A stretch of DNA of 64,000 bases from Gp13-AA77 sp035946735 (GCA_035946735.1 DASYYZ010000157.1:47252-111251); one strand, 5' to 3'. Counted from the first letter of the stretch, positions 34,643 through 44,600 are shown. Notes: generated by a model from the letters alone, not told the origin. Numbers and translations: made by a program.

Positions 34643-35209
34643 TCAATCGGCGATTCGCAACCTGCGCCGGAGGTAAATGACCGAACGGGTCCCAAGCTCT
34701 GACCGGCACAGGACCCAGGAGGCGATCCGCGCCCAAGGGGTGGGGCGCGGAAGGATGCGGCGCCGGCCGCGCCCATGATTGCGTTCGATGGCGACAACCC
34801 GGCCCAGCAATTCCTCCGCGGCCACCGGAGCGTCGGACTTTTTCACGCGGTCGCCGCGGGTCACAAGGAAGGAAGTGGCACCGCCAGTTGTTGGCATAGT
34901 GGCACAGCCACTCTGGCTGTGCGTCTGGTCGTGAGTCCCATCCTGATGGAGCACAGGCAGGGTGCCTGTGCCACTGCAACACTGCACCACGCGGTGGGCC
35001 ACGATGCGCCCGTCGCGCAAAAAGAGCACGATCTCGCCCGGCCGGACCTCCGTCACGTCGCCACGCCGCACCCTGATGACGTCGCCCGGCCAGAGCGCCG
35101 GTAACATGCTCGCGCCCGTCACCGGAAGCTGCGCCTCGCCAAAAGAGCGCAGGACTTCAACGGCCAGTTCGGCTTTGAGGTTGCTCGCGACTTCGCTTAT
35201 CGGGCCCAT
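34643..35209 (-). CDS. S26 signal-peptidase-like protein with repeat insertion
   Basis: 188 residues from ATG 35209; an in-frame ATG at 35260 would overlap vapC. GASMLPALWPGD holds the candidate catalytic Ser34; LFLRDGRIVAHRVV and FLVTRGDRVKKSDAPV are the following strands. Compared with family members, about 37 residues (76-113) are inserted between those strands; they are encoded by two 21-bp palindromes and their spacer. The Lys of the usual Ser-Lys dyad is not clear at its expected place, so activity is uncertain. There is no membrane anchor. In this cluster it could mature a peptide. Confidence 0.72.
   Translation of the reverse strand: MGPISEVASNLKAELAVEVLRSFGEAQLPVTGASMLPALWPGDVIRVRRGDVTEVRPGEIVLFLRDGRIVAHRVVQCCSGTGTLPVLHQDGTHDQTHSQSGCATMPTTGGATSFLVTRGDRVKKSDAPVAAEELLGRVVAIERNHGRGRRRILPRPTPWARIASWVLCRSELGTRSVIYLRRRLRIAD
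34902..34971. repeat. Pair of 21-bp palindromes inside S26-like gene
   Basis: GCACAGCCA-CTC-TGGCTGTGC (34902-34922) and GCACAGGCA-GGG-TGCCTGTGC (34951-34971): each a perfect 9-bp stem with a 3-base loop, same outer sequence, 49 bases apart. They are read through in frame. Confidence 0.85.
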
Positions 35210-35213
35210 GGGA

Positions 35214-35609
35214 TTATGAAATACGGGTGACGCCGGGAAGCCCGTCAAACTCCGAATCAAAGCTCAGGATTCGCTCGATGCCGTGGCGTTCCATGATGGC
35301 GGCATGCACCGCATCGCGCGCCGAGAGGCGTTGATGCCCGAGAACAATCTCTTTCGCACGCTCTGCTGCGGCCCGGTCAACTCCGAGCACCTCGTCCACA
35401 ATCCTGAGCAAAGCATCGAAAGCCGGCTGAATACTTTCGCGGCGGTTGATGGAGACGTAGCGGTGCAGAATCTCCTGCAAAACCTCGGCGTCTGTAACCA
35501 GACGCTGGCGCTCGCTGACCAGCGTTTCCAGCAACCGTTGGGCGTCAATTTTGTGAGGATGCGGCCCACCCACCAGATACATGGGGACATTGGAATCCAC
35601 CAGGATCAC
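35214..35609 (-). CDS. vapC: PIN-domain ribonuclease toxin, VapC type
   Basis: 131 residues. The acidic PIN residues are visible: ILVDSNVPM (Asp5), EVLQEILHRY (Glu), LSARDAVHAAIM (Asp) and FDSEFDGLPG (terminal Asp). VapC toxins cleave specific RNAs when freed from VapB. The start codon overlaps the antitoxin stop by 4 bases (ATGA), the normal layout of the module. Confidence 0.92.
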   Translation of the reverse strand: MILVDSNVPMYLVGGPHPHKIDAQRLLETLVSERQRLVTDAEVLQEILHRYVSINRRESIQPAFDALLRIVDEVLGVDRAAAERAKEIVLGHQRLSARDAVHAAIMERHGIERILSFDSEFDGLPGVTRIS

Positions 35610-35866
35610 GGGTGCTCGCCCGTTCCGTAGCCGCGCTCGATTTCCGCCAGCATGCCGTCGATGTCGGGCGACGGCGGGCCATTATGCTCCGTTGCGGCAC
35701 GGATGGCAGCGAGTTTCTTGGCAACGTCGCCCAGCGGCTCACGGCGGCGCGCCAAGTTGAGCGCTTGCCGCACCCACTCGGCCAGGGACATGTGGCGCGA
35801 GCGGGCCATGCGCTGAATTTCCCGGTACTCGGGATCCTTGAGGATCACTTGCAGTCGTTTAGCCAT
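35606..35866 (-). CDS. vapB: Ribbon-helix-helix antitoxin, VapB type
   Basis: 86 residues. RLQVILKDPEYREIQRMARSRHMSLAEWVRQAL is a ribbon-helix-helix DNA-binding domain, which represses its own promoter; the tail (SPDIDGMLAEIERGYG) is the toxin-wrapping region. Coupled to vapC. The inverted repeat at 35907-35975 lies just upstream and may belong to its control region. Confidence 0.88.
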   Translation of the reverse strand: MAKRLQVILKDPEYREIQRMARSRHMSLAEWVRQALNLARRREPLGDVAKKLAAIRAATEHNGPPSPDIDGMLAEIERGYGTGEHP

Positions 35867-35906
35867 CTAATAAGTCTATCTGACTCATTGGTGTGAGTCA
35901 AAGATC

Positions 35907-35975
35907 AACGATGATCGCGGAACGATAATCGATGAATTAAGAAAAACTTCCGTTCATCGTTCCGCGATCATCGTT
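35907..35975. repeat. 20-bp perfect inverted repeat
   Basis: AACGATGATCGCGGAACGAT (35907-35926) and its exact complement (35956-35975) enclose 29 AT-rich bases. It separates the small peptide gene from vapB. No T-tract follows on either strand, so operator or dispersed palindrome is as likely as a terminator. Confidence 0.75.
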
Positions 35976-35978
35976 TGT

Positions 35979-36161
35979 TCACGAGGTCTTCCGGCTCTGG
36001 TGGCAGCCCGACTGCGTGGTCTGCACTTTGCCGCAGCTCAGCGCCGAAGTCTCAAACACTTTCTCGTAGCGCACTTCGGGCTTGTGATAGGGCTTGCGGG
36101 TCTTGACGCGCCCCTCGGTTCCCGGGACCTGGTGGGTTGTCTCTTCGGATTGGCTCATCAT
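35979..36161 (-). CDS. Candidate RiPP precursor peptide
   Basis: 60 residues from ATG 36161 (a second ATG follows at 36158), with an AGAGAGG ribosome site. The leader-like half is charged and holds RKPYHKPEV, matching the YxxPxV/L motif that PqqD-like recognition domains bind in lasso and other leaders. The tail FETSALSCGKVQTTQSG then CHQSRKTS has two Cys (43 and 53) and ends in Ser. A radical SAM/SPASM enzyme, PqqD-like protein, HPrK-like kinase and peptidase follow on the same strand. No lasso ring pattern is present. Precursor status is inferred from size, motif and neighbours. Confidence 0.65.
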   Translation of the reverse strand: MMSQSEETTHQVPGTEGRVKTRKPYHKPEVRYEKVFETSALSCGKVQTTQSGCHQSRKTS

Positions 36162-36197
36162 GACCTCTCTTTGGGAATCCGGTGTTGCCGGTTGCTG

Positions 36198-36225
36198 AAA
36201 TCGAAACTCGAAATTCGAAATTCGC
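36198..36225. repeat. Heptad repeat, 4 units
   Basis: AAATCGA, AACTCGA, AATTCGA, AATTCGC upstream of the candidate precursor gene. Confidence 0.75.
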
Positions 36226-36256
36226 AGGGTTTCGATTTTGGAGTTTTGTCTGCTCC

Positions 36257-38331
36257 TTAGTGCAGCGCCGATTGAGTTGCTGAGACGGCGCAACCACCGG
36301 TGCCGACGGTGCAGCTCTGGTTCAACAGCGTCGAAAAATAGATGTTCGATGCCCCGGATGCGCCGTTGTCGATTACGACGCCGCTGGTGCCGCCGGCCTC
36401 CGCGAGGGTCCCGTTAGGTGTGGCAGTGCTCAAGATGACGCCGCTCGTGTTTGGGGCCGTAAAGCCCAGGACGCAGCCGATGCTCACGCTTTGGGGGGTG
36501 GTGCCGCAGGCCGTCGCGCCCGTGGGAGTGCCGAACGCCAGCACGCTCAGGAAAATATAGTCTGCGCCCGTACTAGCCGTGCAAGCGTTGCTGCCATTGT
36601 TGCAGAACTCGGTCACCTGCAGTCCCGCGGCATAGTAGCTATTTGTGTAGTTCGTGGCTACGACGGGGCCCACCGTGGCGGGGCCCGAGGTCATCACATT
36701 GCCCGAGATCGTTATCGCGTACAAAGTGTTGTTTTGCGGACCCGTGCCTCCCACCACATAGAGGTGTCCGCTGGGGCTCGCTGGGTTGCTCGACGTGAAG
36801 TACTGGTTGTCGAAAGCGCCGGACATCAGGAACTCATAGCCGGGCCCAACGGTAGCCTCGGTGCCGGTGGCGTTGCTCGTGAAACCGACCGGAAATTGGT
36901 AGACGGCAGCGCACGGTCCGCTGGAACATGCGGTCGAGTTGTCTGATCCCACGAAGGCGTAAACTTGGCCGGCGCTGGAGTCGATGATTGGGCTGTCGTA
37001 AATGCCGAGGTTATAGTCCAACTGGTGCGACTGGGTGACCGCTCCGGTACTTGCCTTGACGGCGTAGAGGAATCCGCACACGCCGAGCTGATTCGAAGCT
37101 GAGGGTTCGCACGTCGAGGAGTAGTTGAAAAGATAGTCATCGATGAAGACATTTCCGCTGCTCGGATCGTAAACCGCGCCCCCAAGAGCGGCATCTCCAG
37201 TGAGGTTGTTGTTCACGGTCACTGGCCACGGCTGCTTGCCTCCGTCGGGGTACCACTTTTGAAGATGGAGGTGAATTTGTGCAGCTTACCCCCGTCATCG
37301 CCCACGTAGATCGCGTCCGTGTTGGGGTCGTAGAACGGTGGAGAGTAGGAGTCGTTGGGGTTTCCGCTGAACGCGAGAGTGGTATAGCAGGCGGCAGCAC
37401 AGCCGCGATAGGACGAGGCGGCCACAGACGTGATGGTCCCAGGGCTGGAAACTGATCCGCCGCCGGCCAACCATTTCAGCACCCCGAGGCTGGCAACGCC
37501 GGTCGAACTGCTTTCCACGAAGGCCACCTGTGTGCCGTCCGGTGAGAGCACCACCGAGTTGAAGACGATCGAACCGCTGCCGGTGTTGTAGCCCCAATAG
37601 CTGGCGGGACCGCCGGTGCAGCCGGAATACAGCTTGTTAAACGCAATGATCGTTGACTGTGAACTTCCACCGGCGAGGCCCGTGTTGTAGACGGCAAAGT
37701 CGTTCGTACAACTCGCGGAAGTCGTGGTGAACGTGGCTGGGAAGTCGCCGAGGCCGGTGGTGCCATTATTGCCTTCGGTCTGGCTCCAGTCCTTGTGCAT
37801 GCGGTTGCGCCTGTTCGTCACCAAGGGAGAGCCGGCGCCCGCCGGTTCGCTAGAACTTGGTTGAGCAGGGGGAGGGATGATGGCCCTCATAAGGCCGGAG
37901 GGCCGCCCACTGCTCGCCGCCAGAGCGTTTCGTTCCTCGAGTGTTATCTCGATGGCCCCGGTTTCCTCCTGCGCCTGGACGTCAGCGTCAGGCCCCGCCG
38001 CGGATACGCCCCCGGCTACACCCCCGGATACGCCCCCAGATACGCCATTGACGGGGGCGCCCGCAGCGTTGGCGCTGCGCTCCCGCTGCTGCATGACGTA
38101 GCGAGGATCGTTGACGATCTTCAGCCAGCGGTCGTAGGTGCCGTTCCGCATGGCTTCCTCAGCCGTGCCCGGATTGGAAAAGATCACGTGGTGGTTGGTC
38201 CAATCCTTGACGATGGCTTGGTTGTGGTTCCCGGCATCCTGCCCCGGCGTGAGCACAGTCAGCGCCAGCACCAGCCCCAGGACAACAGGCGCAATCAACA
38301 TCGACGAAAACGAAGCGCGTGCGTTTTTCAT
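36257..38331 (-). CDS. Secreted quinoprotein/beta-propeller-like protein, frameshifted
   Basis: A signal sequence (MKNARASFSSMLIAPVVLGLVLALTVL), the block DWTNHHVIFSNPGTAEEAMRNGTYDRWLKIVNDPRYVMQQ, then propeller-type strands (YDPNTDAIYVGDDGGKLHKF). After FKSGTP the frame breaks at 37247-37250 and resumes as GGKQPWPVTVNNNLTG. Adding one base to the four-G run gives 691 residues, and the join (PWPV) matches the intact paralogue at 41654-44707. Probably periplasmic or surface-exposed; ligand unknown. The break could be an assembly error. Confidence 0.78.
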
Positions 38332-38383
38332 GTTTTTGATCCTCGCTTTTGTATAGCTTTCCGCTTGCTCTCGTCGCCCGTTA

Positions 38384-38404
38384 CTTGTCACTCGTCACTC
38401 ACCA
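38384..38404. repeat. Heptad repeat, 3 units
   Basis: CTTGTCA, CTCGTCA, CTCACCA, located between the divergent secreted-protein and DUF433 genes. Confidence 0.7.
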
Positions 38405-38420
38405 CTGCTAAACTCAGGGC

Positions 38421-38648
38421 ATGCTGTGGGACGAAATTGAGATCCATCCCGATGTGTGCAACGGCCGGCCGGTGCTGCGCGGCACGCGCATCGCCGTGCA
38501 GTCCGTGCTGCAGATGCTGGCGGCCGGTGACTCTCTGGAAGACGTACTGGAAGCCTTTCCCGCCTTACGGCGCGAACAGGTGCTCGCGTGCATGGATCTC
38601 GCCGCGCGCTTGATGGCCAACCAATACTCCCTTCAAAACGTAGAATGA
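38421..38648 (+). CDS. DUF433 antitoxin
   Basis: 75 residues. IEIHPDVCNGRPVLRGTRIAVQSVLQMLAAGDSLEDVLEAFPAL is the DUF433 HTH-type fold, the antitoxin half of VapB45-like modules. It overlaps the next gene by 4 bases (ATGA). Likely autorepressor and inhibitor of the downstream PIN-like protein. Confidence 0.9.
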   Translation: MLWDEIEIHPDVCNGRPVLRGTRIAVQSVLQMLAAGDSLEDVLEAFPALRREQVLACMDLAARLMANQYSLQNVE

Positions 38649-38986
38649 ACGGGCTTCTGTTTGACCAGAACCTTCCCCGGGTCCCGTCACTCGAAACCAC
38701 ACTGCCCATCATCCAGGCTTCTGAGCTTGGGCCAAGACCGACCGACTCCGAACTTTGGGCATATGCTCGGCGCCATGACCTGGCCATCGTGACCAAGGAT
38801 GCGGACTTCTCACAGCGGATTATCTTGGCCGACCCGCCACCGCGCGTGGTCCATTTGCGTGTGGGTAATATGCGGCGCATCGAGTTCGTCGCCTGGCTGG
38901 AACATGTGTGGCCCAGAATCGAATCTGCCGTCCGCTGGAACAAGCTCGTGAATGTGTACCGGGACCGCATCGAAGTCGTGCGCTAG
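38645..38986 (+). CDS. DUF5615 PIN-like toxin
   Basis: 113 residues from ATG 38645. LLFDQNLP (first Asp), HDLAIVTKDADFSQR (Asp-x-Asp region) and the C-terminal basic strand are typical of DUF5615 PIN-like proteins, putative ribonuclease toxins paired with DUF433. This is the second toxin-antitoxin module within 4 kb. Confidence 0.88.
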   Translation: MNGLLFDQNLPRVPSLETTLPIIQASELGPRPTDSELWAYARRHDLAIVTKDADFSQRIILADPPPRVVHLRVGNMRRIEFVAWLEHVWPRIESAVRWNKLVNVYRDRIEVVR

Positions 38987-39027
38987 CTTTCCGGCCACCT
39001 GCGCAAGGTACCTCGTGCACTCCTCCA

Positions 39028-39048
39028 GCCACTAACCACTAGCCACTG
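39028..39048. repeat. Heptad repeat, 3 units
   Basis: AGCCACT, AACCACT, AGCCACT between the toxin gene and the 3' end of the S53 peptidase gene. Confidence 0.7.
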
Positions 39049-39053
39049 CCTCT

Positions 39054-41591
39054 CTACCATGCACTGTTGAACACCAGGTTGTACGCATTGACGCTGCCGA
39101 TGCCGGTGGCAAAGTCCCAGCCCGGCGTCGCGCCGAACGCCGGCTGATAGGCGGGTGCGCCGGTTGTGGGAGTTATCGTTGCCGAACACGTTGCACCCGA
39201 ACCTCCTCCGCCTGATATCGTGCAGATAGGAACGTCGGTATAACCTTGACCGGCGTTTGTGAGAGTGACGGCACTGATGGTGCTGCCCGATCGCGTCGCG
39301 GTGCAGGTGGCCTGCGTTCCCCCGGCCCAAAGGGTTCCACCCGTCGGTGAGAGGTAGGGCTCCAAATTTGGGGGTGCGGCGATCGAGCAAGTTGGTGTAC
39401 TGGTGTAGCCTGATCCCCCGGCCGTCACGCTAAGGCTCGAAATCGCTTGCGTGCCAAGCGTGCCATAGGTACCGGAAGGCACGTAACAATCGGCTTCGAA
39501 GGCGGTGCCGTTATGCTCGCAATCAATATTGATGTCACCCTGAGTGATGTCATAAAAAACGCAGGAGGTACCCAGGCCGCGGCGCGGCGGCTGGTTGATA
39601 GAGTAACAGGCGCTGTTGCCGCTCGATCCGAATTCGGCTTTTGCAATCTGGTAGTAAATCGGGTCTGGGTTGCCTACCTTTGTTAGGCCCCACTTCTGGT
39701 TCACTAGCGCTTGGATGCCGGCCATCATTGGGGTCGCGACGGACGTTCCGCCGAAGCCGCTCCAGGTACTGGGGGCGCCGGAGCAGGACTTCCCGCCATT
39801 GGCGGTGTCGGACCAGCAGACGACGGCGTAATGCCCCCAGAAGCCGTTCGAGGCAAAGAGAGACACATCTGGAACATCGCGCACGCCGTCTGCAGGATTG
39901 CCAAAGATGCCCGACTGCCAGGAAGGCTTGGCGTAACCGGCGCAGTTCGTAGATCCCTCGATGTAGAGATAGCTGCTGTTGGCGGACCCGGTGGCACAAC
40001 CACTGGGACCACCACCGGCTGCTCCCGTGCTCCGGACAGAGGAGGTGTGACAATATCCACTTGAGCCATAAGGCGCGGCGGCGCCCGCGAGATTATATGC
40101 TAGATAGCCAGCGCAGGAATCATTCCAGGGAACCTCTGGAATGTACGACTTCGCAGACCCATCGGTGGTCGTGTTCGTCCCGTTCCAATAAGTGCTTTGA
40201 GTCAGGCCACCATTGGCAGGCTTCTTGGCATTGTAATAGTCCTCAAAGTCCGTGCCGCCCACAGATACGTTGTAAACGGTCTCTCCCCAGCCAGTAACCC
40301 CGATGCCCGGCAGCGCGTACAACGTACCGTTCGTGAAGTCCGGGGCGCAACTGGACGGCCCGGCATCTCCAGAGGATACGAAGACAGATGTGCCCGCCGC
40401 CGCCGCCGTCTCAAAGGCCGAGTTGAAGGCCGCGTTAGATGGCAGATAGTTGGCCGCCTCGCAAACACCGTAGCTCTGGCTGGCGATGGCCGGCGGGGTG
40501 CTGGCGTTAACGAGATTCTCAAGAGCAATCAGGCCGCCGAAGGTCGTGGTGTCAGCACAGACTGCCAGCACGATGTTTGCGTTGGGGGCTATAGCGCTCG
40601 CAACCTCGGCATCGAGGTCCGCCTCACTTTCCGCCCCGGCCAAGGCGCCTGGATCGGTGCAGTTGCTGGGCGCGCCCGGGTGGGTCGTTGTCACGAGATT
40701 GCTCGGATACTTGCTGAGGAAGGTGCTGCGATAGGTGGCCACGTCGTTGCTGTAGGTGTCGCTATCCTCCACAATCGTGATGGTCTGACCCTGGCCGGAG
40801 ATTCCCTCCCGGTAGAGAGGGTTCACGTTGTAGATGGTCTCGAAGTCAGCGGGAACCAAGTCATATTCTGTGGTGCTACCGTTAACCCAGGTATAGTCAG
40901 CGCGCTGAATGTTCATGGCATGCGGTTTGAAGTTGTGCATGGAGACCACGCCCACCATGGCAGGCGCGAGCGCTTCGGGAATCTGGGGGTCGCTCACGTT
41001 GGCGAAGTGCTGCTCACCGTGCACGTCAAGATAGTGAATCTCGGTGCGGAAGGCCTCGCGGATTTCGCCCGCCGTGCCCGAAAAGGCGATCACCATGCGG
41101 TTCGGATAGATTCGGTCAACGGTGAAGCCGTGCGACCCGAGCCAGCCGGTGATGGTGTCGAGGTCTTGCTGCGCCAGGCCGTACTTCTCCCCCTGTTCCT
41201 CCGCCATCATCCAGTGGTGGAAGTTGGGCGACTGCTTGTCAGTGAGCGAGTCGATGTATTGCTCGAACTCGCGCTCGAGGGAGGGCGCCCGCTTCAACTG
41301 GAGCAACATATACTCCATGGGAAAGCTGTCTTCCACGCGGCCGCGATCGTACTGCGGGACCTTGGCCTCCGGGCGCGTGTTGCCCACGAGCCTGACGAGG
41401 CGCGATTCGTCGATGGGCTGGGTGATGAGGATGGGCTTGCCTGAATCCTCACCGCGAGCCCACACCCGCGCGACGCGCTTGCCGCCCAAGACTGAAGAGA
41501 GCGCCGCCAGGCCGGCCACGGCCAGTGCGGCGAGCGTCAGCCTACGAGTCCCGAGCCTCCGAATGATCGGTCGCCGATTTCTTGTTTTCAT
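39054..41591 (-). CDS. S53 sedolisin/kumamolisin-type serine-carboxyl peptidase
   Basis: 845 residues. A leader RNRRPIIRRLGTRRLTLAAL (twin-Arg-rich, hydrophobic), a pro-kumamolisin activation domain (about 60-230: EFEQYIDSLTDKQSPNFHHWM), and the catalytic domain with AESEADLDAEV (Glu and Asp, near 320), SSGDAGPSSC, and FGGTSVATPMMAG (catalytic Ser near 615). The C-terminus (about 730 on) holds Gly/Ser-rich repeats of SLSVTAGGSGYTSTPTCS type. Secreted acid-active endopeptidase by family. Shares its leader with the next gene upstream. Confidence 0.93.
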   Translation of the reverse strand: MKTRNRRPIIRRLGTRRLTLAALAVAGLAALSSVLGGKRVARVWARGEDSGKPILITQPIDESRLVRLVGNTRPEAKVPQYDRGRVEDSFPMEYMLLQLKRAPSLEREFEQYIDSLTDKQSPNFHHWMMAEEQGEKYGLAQQDLDTITGWLGSHGFTVDRIYPNRMVIAFSGTAGEIREAFRTEIHYLDVHGEQHFANVSDPQIPEALAPAMVGVVSMHNFKPHAMNIQRADYTWVNGSTTEYDLVPADFETIYNVNPLYREGISGQGQTITIVEDSDTYSNDVATYRSTFLSKYPSNLVTTTHPGAPSNCTDPGALAGAESEADLDAEVASAIAPNANIVLAVCADTTTFGGLIALENLVNASTPPAIASQSYGVCEAANYLPSNAAFNSAFETAAAAGTSVFVSSGDAGPSSCAPDFTNGTLYALPGIGVTGWGETVYNVSVGGTDFEDYYNAKKPANGGLTQSTYWNGTNTTTDGSAKSYIPEVPWNDSCAGYLAYNLAGAAAPYGSSGYCHTSSVRSTGAAGGGPSGCATGSANSSYLYIEGSTNCAGYAKPSWQSGIFGNPADGVRDVPDVSLFASNGFWGHYAVVCWSDTANGGKSCSGAPSTWSGFGGTSVATPMMAGIQALVNQKWGLTKVGNPDPIYYQIAKAEFGSSGNSACYSINQPPRRGLGTSCVFYDITQGDINIDCEHNGTAFEADCYVPSGTYGTLGTQAISSLSVTAGGSGYTSTPTCSIAAPPNLEPYLSPTGGTLWAGGTQATCTATRSGSTISAVTLTNAGQGYTDVPICTISGGGGSGATCSATITPTTGAPAYQPAFGATPGWDFATGIGSVNAYNLVFNSAW

Positions 41592-41609
41592 GGCTTAACT
41601 CCTAAAGGC

Positions 41610-41630
41610 AGTGGCTAGTGGCTAGTGGCT
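41610..41630. repeat. Heptad repeat, 3 perfect units
   Basis: Three perfect AGTGGCT units in the spacer before the S53 gene, followed at 41641 by an inverted CTAGCCACTGC that can pair with them to form a hairpin. Confidence 0.8.
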
Positions 41631-41653
41631 AGAAGCCTGCACTAGCCACTGCT

Positions 41654-44600
41654 TCATGGGTTCGATTGCGACGCCTGCACGGCGTTGATCGGGCTGCTCC
41701 CACTCGCGCCAGTACAGTTGGTGCTGGTTTGGGTGGAACCCGTAGGACCGCCGGCGGCATTGCCATTCAGATTTAAGAAGTAGATCTGGGAAGCGCCGGT
41801 CGTGACGGTGTCGGAGTTGTCGATGATAAGCCCGCCCGTCGCCCAACAACCATTGGTGCCAGGAGTCGTAACGTTCAGGCCGCTGCCGGACAGGGCGACC
41901 GCGGTCAAATTGTTGACGTTATAGGACAAAATGCAGCCGTCACCGGCACTGTTGGTACATCCGGACGGAGTACCGCGGTTGACGCTGAAGAACACATAAT
42001 CGGTGCCCGAGGTGGTTTGTCCGCCGAGGATGCTAAGCGTCTCGCTAGGCACACTGGAGCTCGGAGCAGTGGTCAAGTCCACTTTGCTAGAGCTCACGTA
42101 GGTGGAGATGGTATCGCCAAACGGTATTCCCGTTCCGACAAGAACGGCCCCCACGTCTGCGGTGGTGAAAGTTCCCGACGTGATGGTTACCGTGCCGGAG
42201 GTATTCACTGATCCGGTGACGGTCCGTTGTTGAGTGATGGCGCAGGCGCTCGTGCCGTTGTTGCAGAACTCGGTAAGCGGCGACGGCCACGGATGCTCGG
42301 TGCTGTTGAGGCCGGTCGCAACGGCAGTTACGCCTCCTGACACCAGCGAACTATAAGCGATCTCTACCTGGTATAACGTGCCGCCTCCTGCCACGCCAGT
42401 GTTTCCCACCACATAAAGGTGGCCGTAAGCAGGATTTCCCGACTCGTAGTACACGTTGTCGTAATCGCTAGCGTAAAGATAATATCCGCCCACTGTGCCG
42501 CCGCAGGTCGTGGAAGAGCCGCAGCCCACCGGCACAACCCCCGGGGTGCCGAGGGTGGTGAAAATGCTCACGAACTCCCACACGCCATTGTAGCCAGTAT
42601 AGCTATAGCTGCCGTTGGTGGTCACAAAGACGAGCTCCGTCCCCTCCGACGAATCGACCAGCGGAGCGTCAGCTATGGCATCCCCAAGGCTGCCCGTGTT
42701 GCCGTGTACGACCCCGTTTGTCCCCTCATAGCTATAGCTGGTGCCCACGGAGTAGAAAACGCCTCCCATATCGCCCACAAAGACGTACCCGCCCTGGAAC
42801 CCGCAGTCGCAGTCGTAGACAGGGGATGCCAGCTTGTTCGCGCCCAGGTGCACCGGCCAGGGGCTGCCGGACTCGGCTGAGTTCCCATTAAAGACGCCGG
42901 TGAACTGGTGGAGATTGCCGCCATCGTCGCCCACATAAATGGTGTCATGGTTATAACTGTCGTAAGGCGCTGACAACGTGTCGTCAGCGCCGTTGGCAAA
43001 GGCGAGGGTATACATGCACGGGGCGATACAGCTCCGATAGGCGGAAGCCGACGACTGACTCGTCAGGGTCAGAGGCGCGCCGAGTGTCTCGGTAGTGCTC
43101 GCCGCCCACTTGAGGAGAACCAGGCTTGCCGTCGTGCCATTGGATTGAATGTACGCCACCTGTAAGCCGTCTTCGAAGAGGACCGGAGAAGTTGTGACCG
43201 TGCCGCCCGTGTTATAGGCCCAATAGACCGACGGAACAGCGCCCGCGCAGCCGCCTGTGTAGAGATTGTCATAGCCGATGATATTTGCTGCGCCCGTTCC
43301 GCCCGCTTGACCTGTCGGGTAAACGGCAAAATCCGAGCAACTGGCGCCAGTGAGACTGACCCCATATTTGGCGGGGTAGGTGTTCGGTTGAACCCTGCCC
43401 GTTCCCGTTGCGCCGCCAGTGAGTTTCGTGCCTCCCCAGGCGAAACCCGTCAAACTAGCCGTGGTCCCAATACTGTTTCCGCTTGTCCCCGTAGCGCGGG
43501 CGGTAACAGCGACCACATTGCTGCTGGAACTGGCGGTAACGCCCGCGCTCCCTTGCAGTGTCGTGTTGTCGTCGATGGCTGTGGCGATATTGGTGGCCAA
43601 TTGCGACGTGCTAACCGGAGCGTTGACCGACCAGTAGGCAAAACTCGTGCCCGAGGTCGTGCCGTCTGCGCCGCCGCTGAGATTGGTGCTGCTCCATGCG
43701 GGCGTGAAATTGCTTGTGCCGCTCCAAGTGAGCGTGATGCCGCTGTTGCCTCCCGTCCCGGCGGTGCTGTCGGTGATTGTCAAGTCTCCATTGCTGGGGC
43801 TATTGGCAGTCGCGGTTACGCCGATATTGGTACTGCACTGGGTGCCCGAGGTCAGGACGGTTGCTATACCGGAGGCCCAGGTCGATGAATTGCCACTGCC
43901 GCTACTGCCTCTGTTAAAGCCTACTGACCACGGACTACTGCCGCTGCATGTGCCGTTGCTGCTACCTGCCGTCAGTGTCAGCGTGTTCGATCCATTTTTG
44001 ATAGTTAGTGTGGTTCCAGAGCTTGCTCTCGACGAGAAACTCCCGCTGGCGCTTGCGGGCGTCGGGGCGCTGCCCGTGAAGGTCTGGCCGTCAACAGTCA
44101 CCGTTGAGGTGCCGGTGGCGCCGTTGCTCGAGACGGTGCCCGTCTGGCTCGCCGCGGCGCCGTCCAAGCCCGTGCTCCAGTCCTTCTTTATTTTTTGCTT
44201 GTGGGCGTTCGCTGCCGGCAGGTCTCCGATAGCCTTTTCGGCGCCGGCTGCGTTCGGGGATCCGGTTGCCCCCTGCGCTCCCGTGGCCTCGACGGCCGCA
44301 GCGACACCCTCAGCTTGCAGTACGCCGGCACCCGCCCTGCGCTTCAATTGCTGCATGATATAGCGAGGATCGTTGACGATCCTCAGCCAGCGATCGTGCG
44401 TGCCATTCTCGATGGCCTGTTCCTCGGTGCCCGGATTGGAGAAAACAAGGTGGTGGTGAGTCCAATCGTCGGGGATGCCGCGCCCCTGAAGAATCCAATT
44501 CTCCATGTTGTGCCGCACCACATCATCCACCGGCGCCGGCTGCGCCGTGGCTTGGTGGTTCTGGGCCGGGTCCTGCTTCCGCACACCGGGCTCTCGCCCA

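Noticed and set aside
35979..36161. Candidate precursor as a lasso peptide
   Set aside because: YxxP is present, but the core has no Gly/Ala/Ser/Cys start with Asp/Glu at ring positions 7-9; the only AsnB-type gene is 20 kb away and disrupted.
40197..41444. 415-residue open frame on the plus strand
   Set aside because: It is antisense to the well-supported S53 peptidase; its sequence has no family features and results from GC-rich codon bias.
43647..44363. 238-residue hydrophobic-looking plus-strand frame
   Set aside because: Antisense to the Ser/Thr/Gly-rich block of the secreted protein; composition (Leu/Pro/Val) mirrors Gly/Ser/Thr codons.
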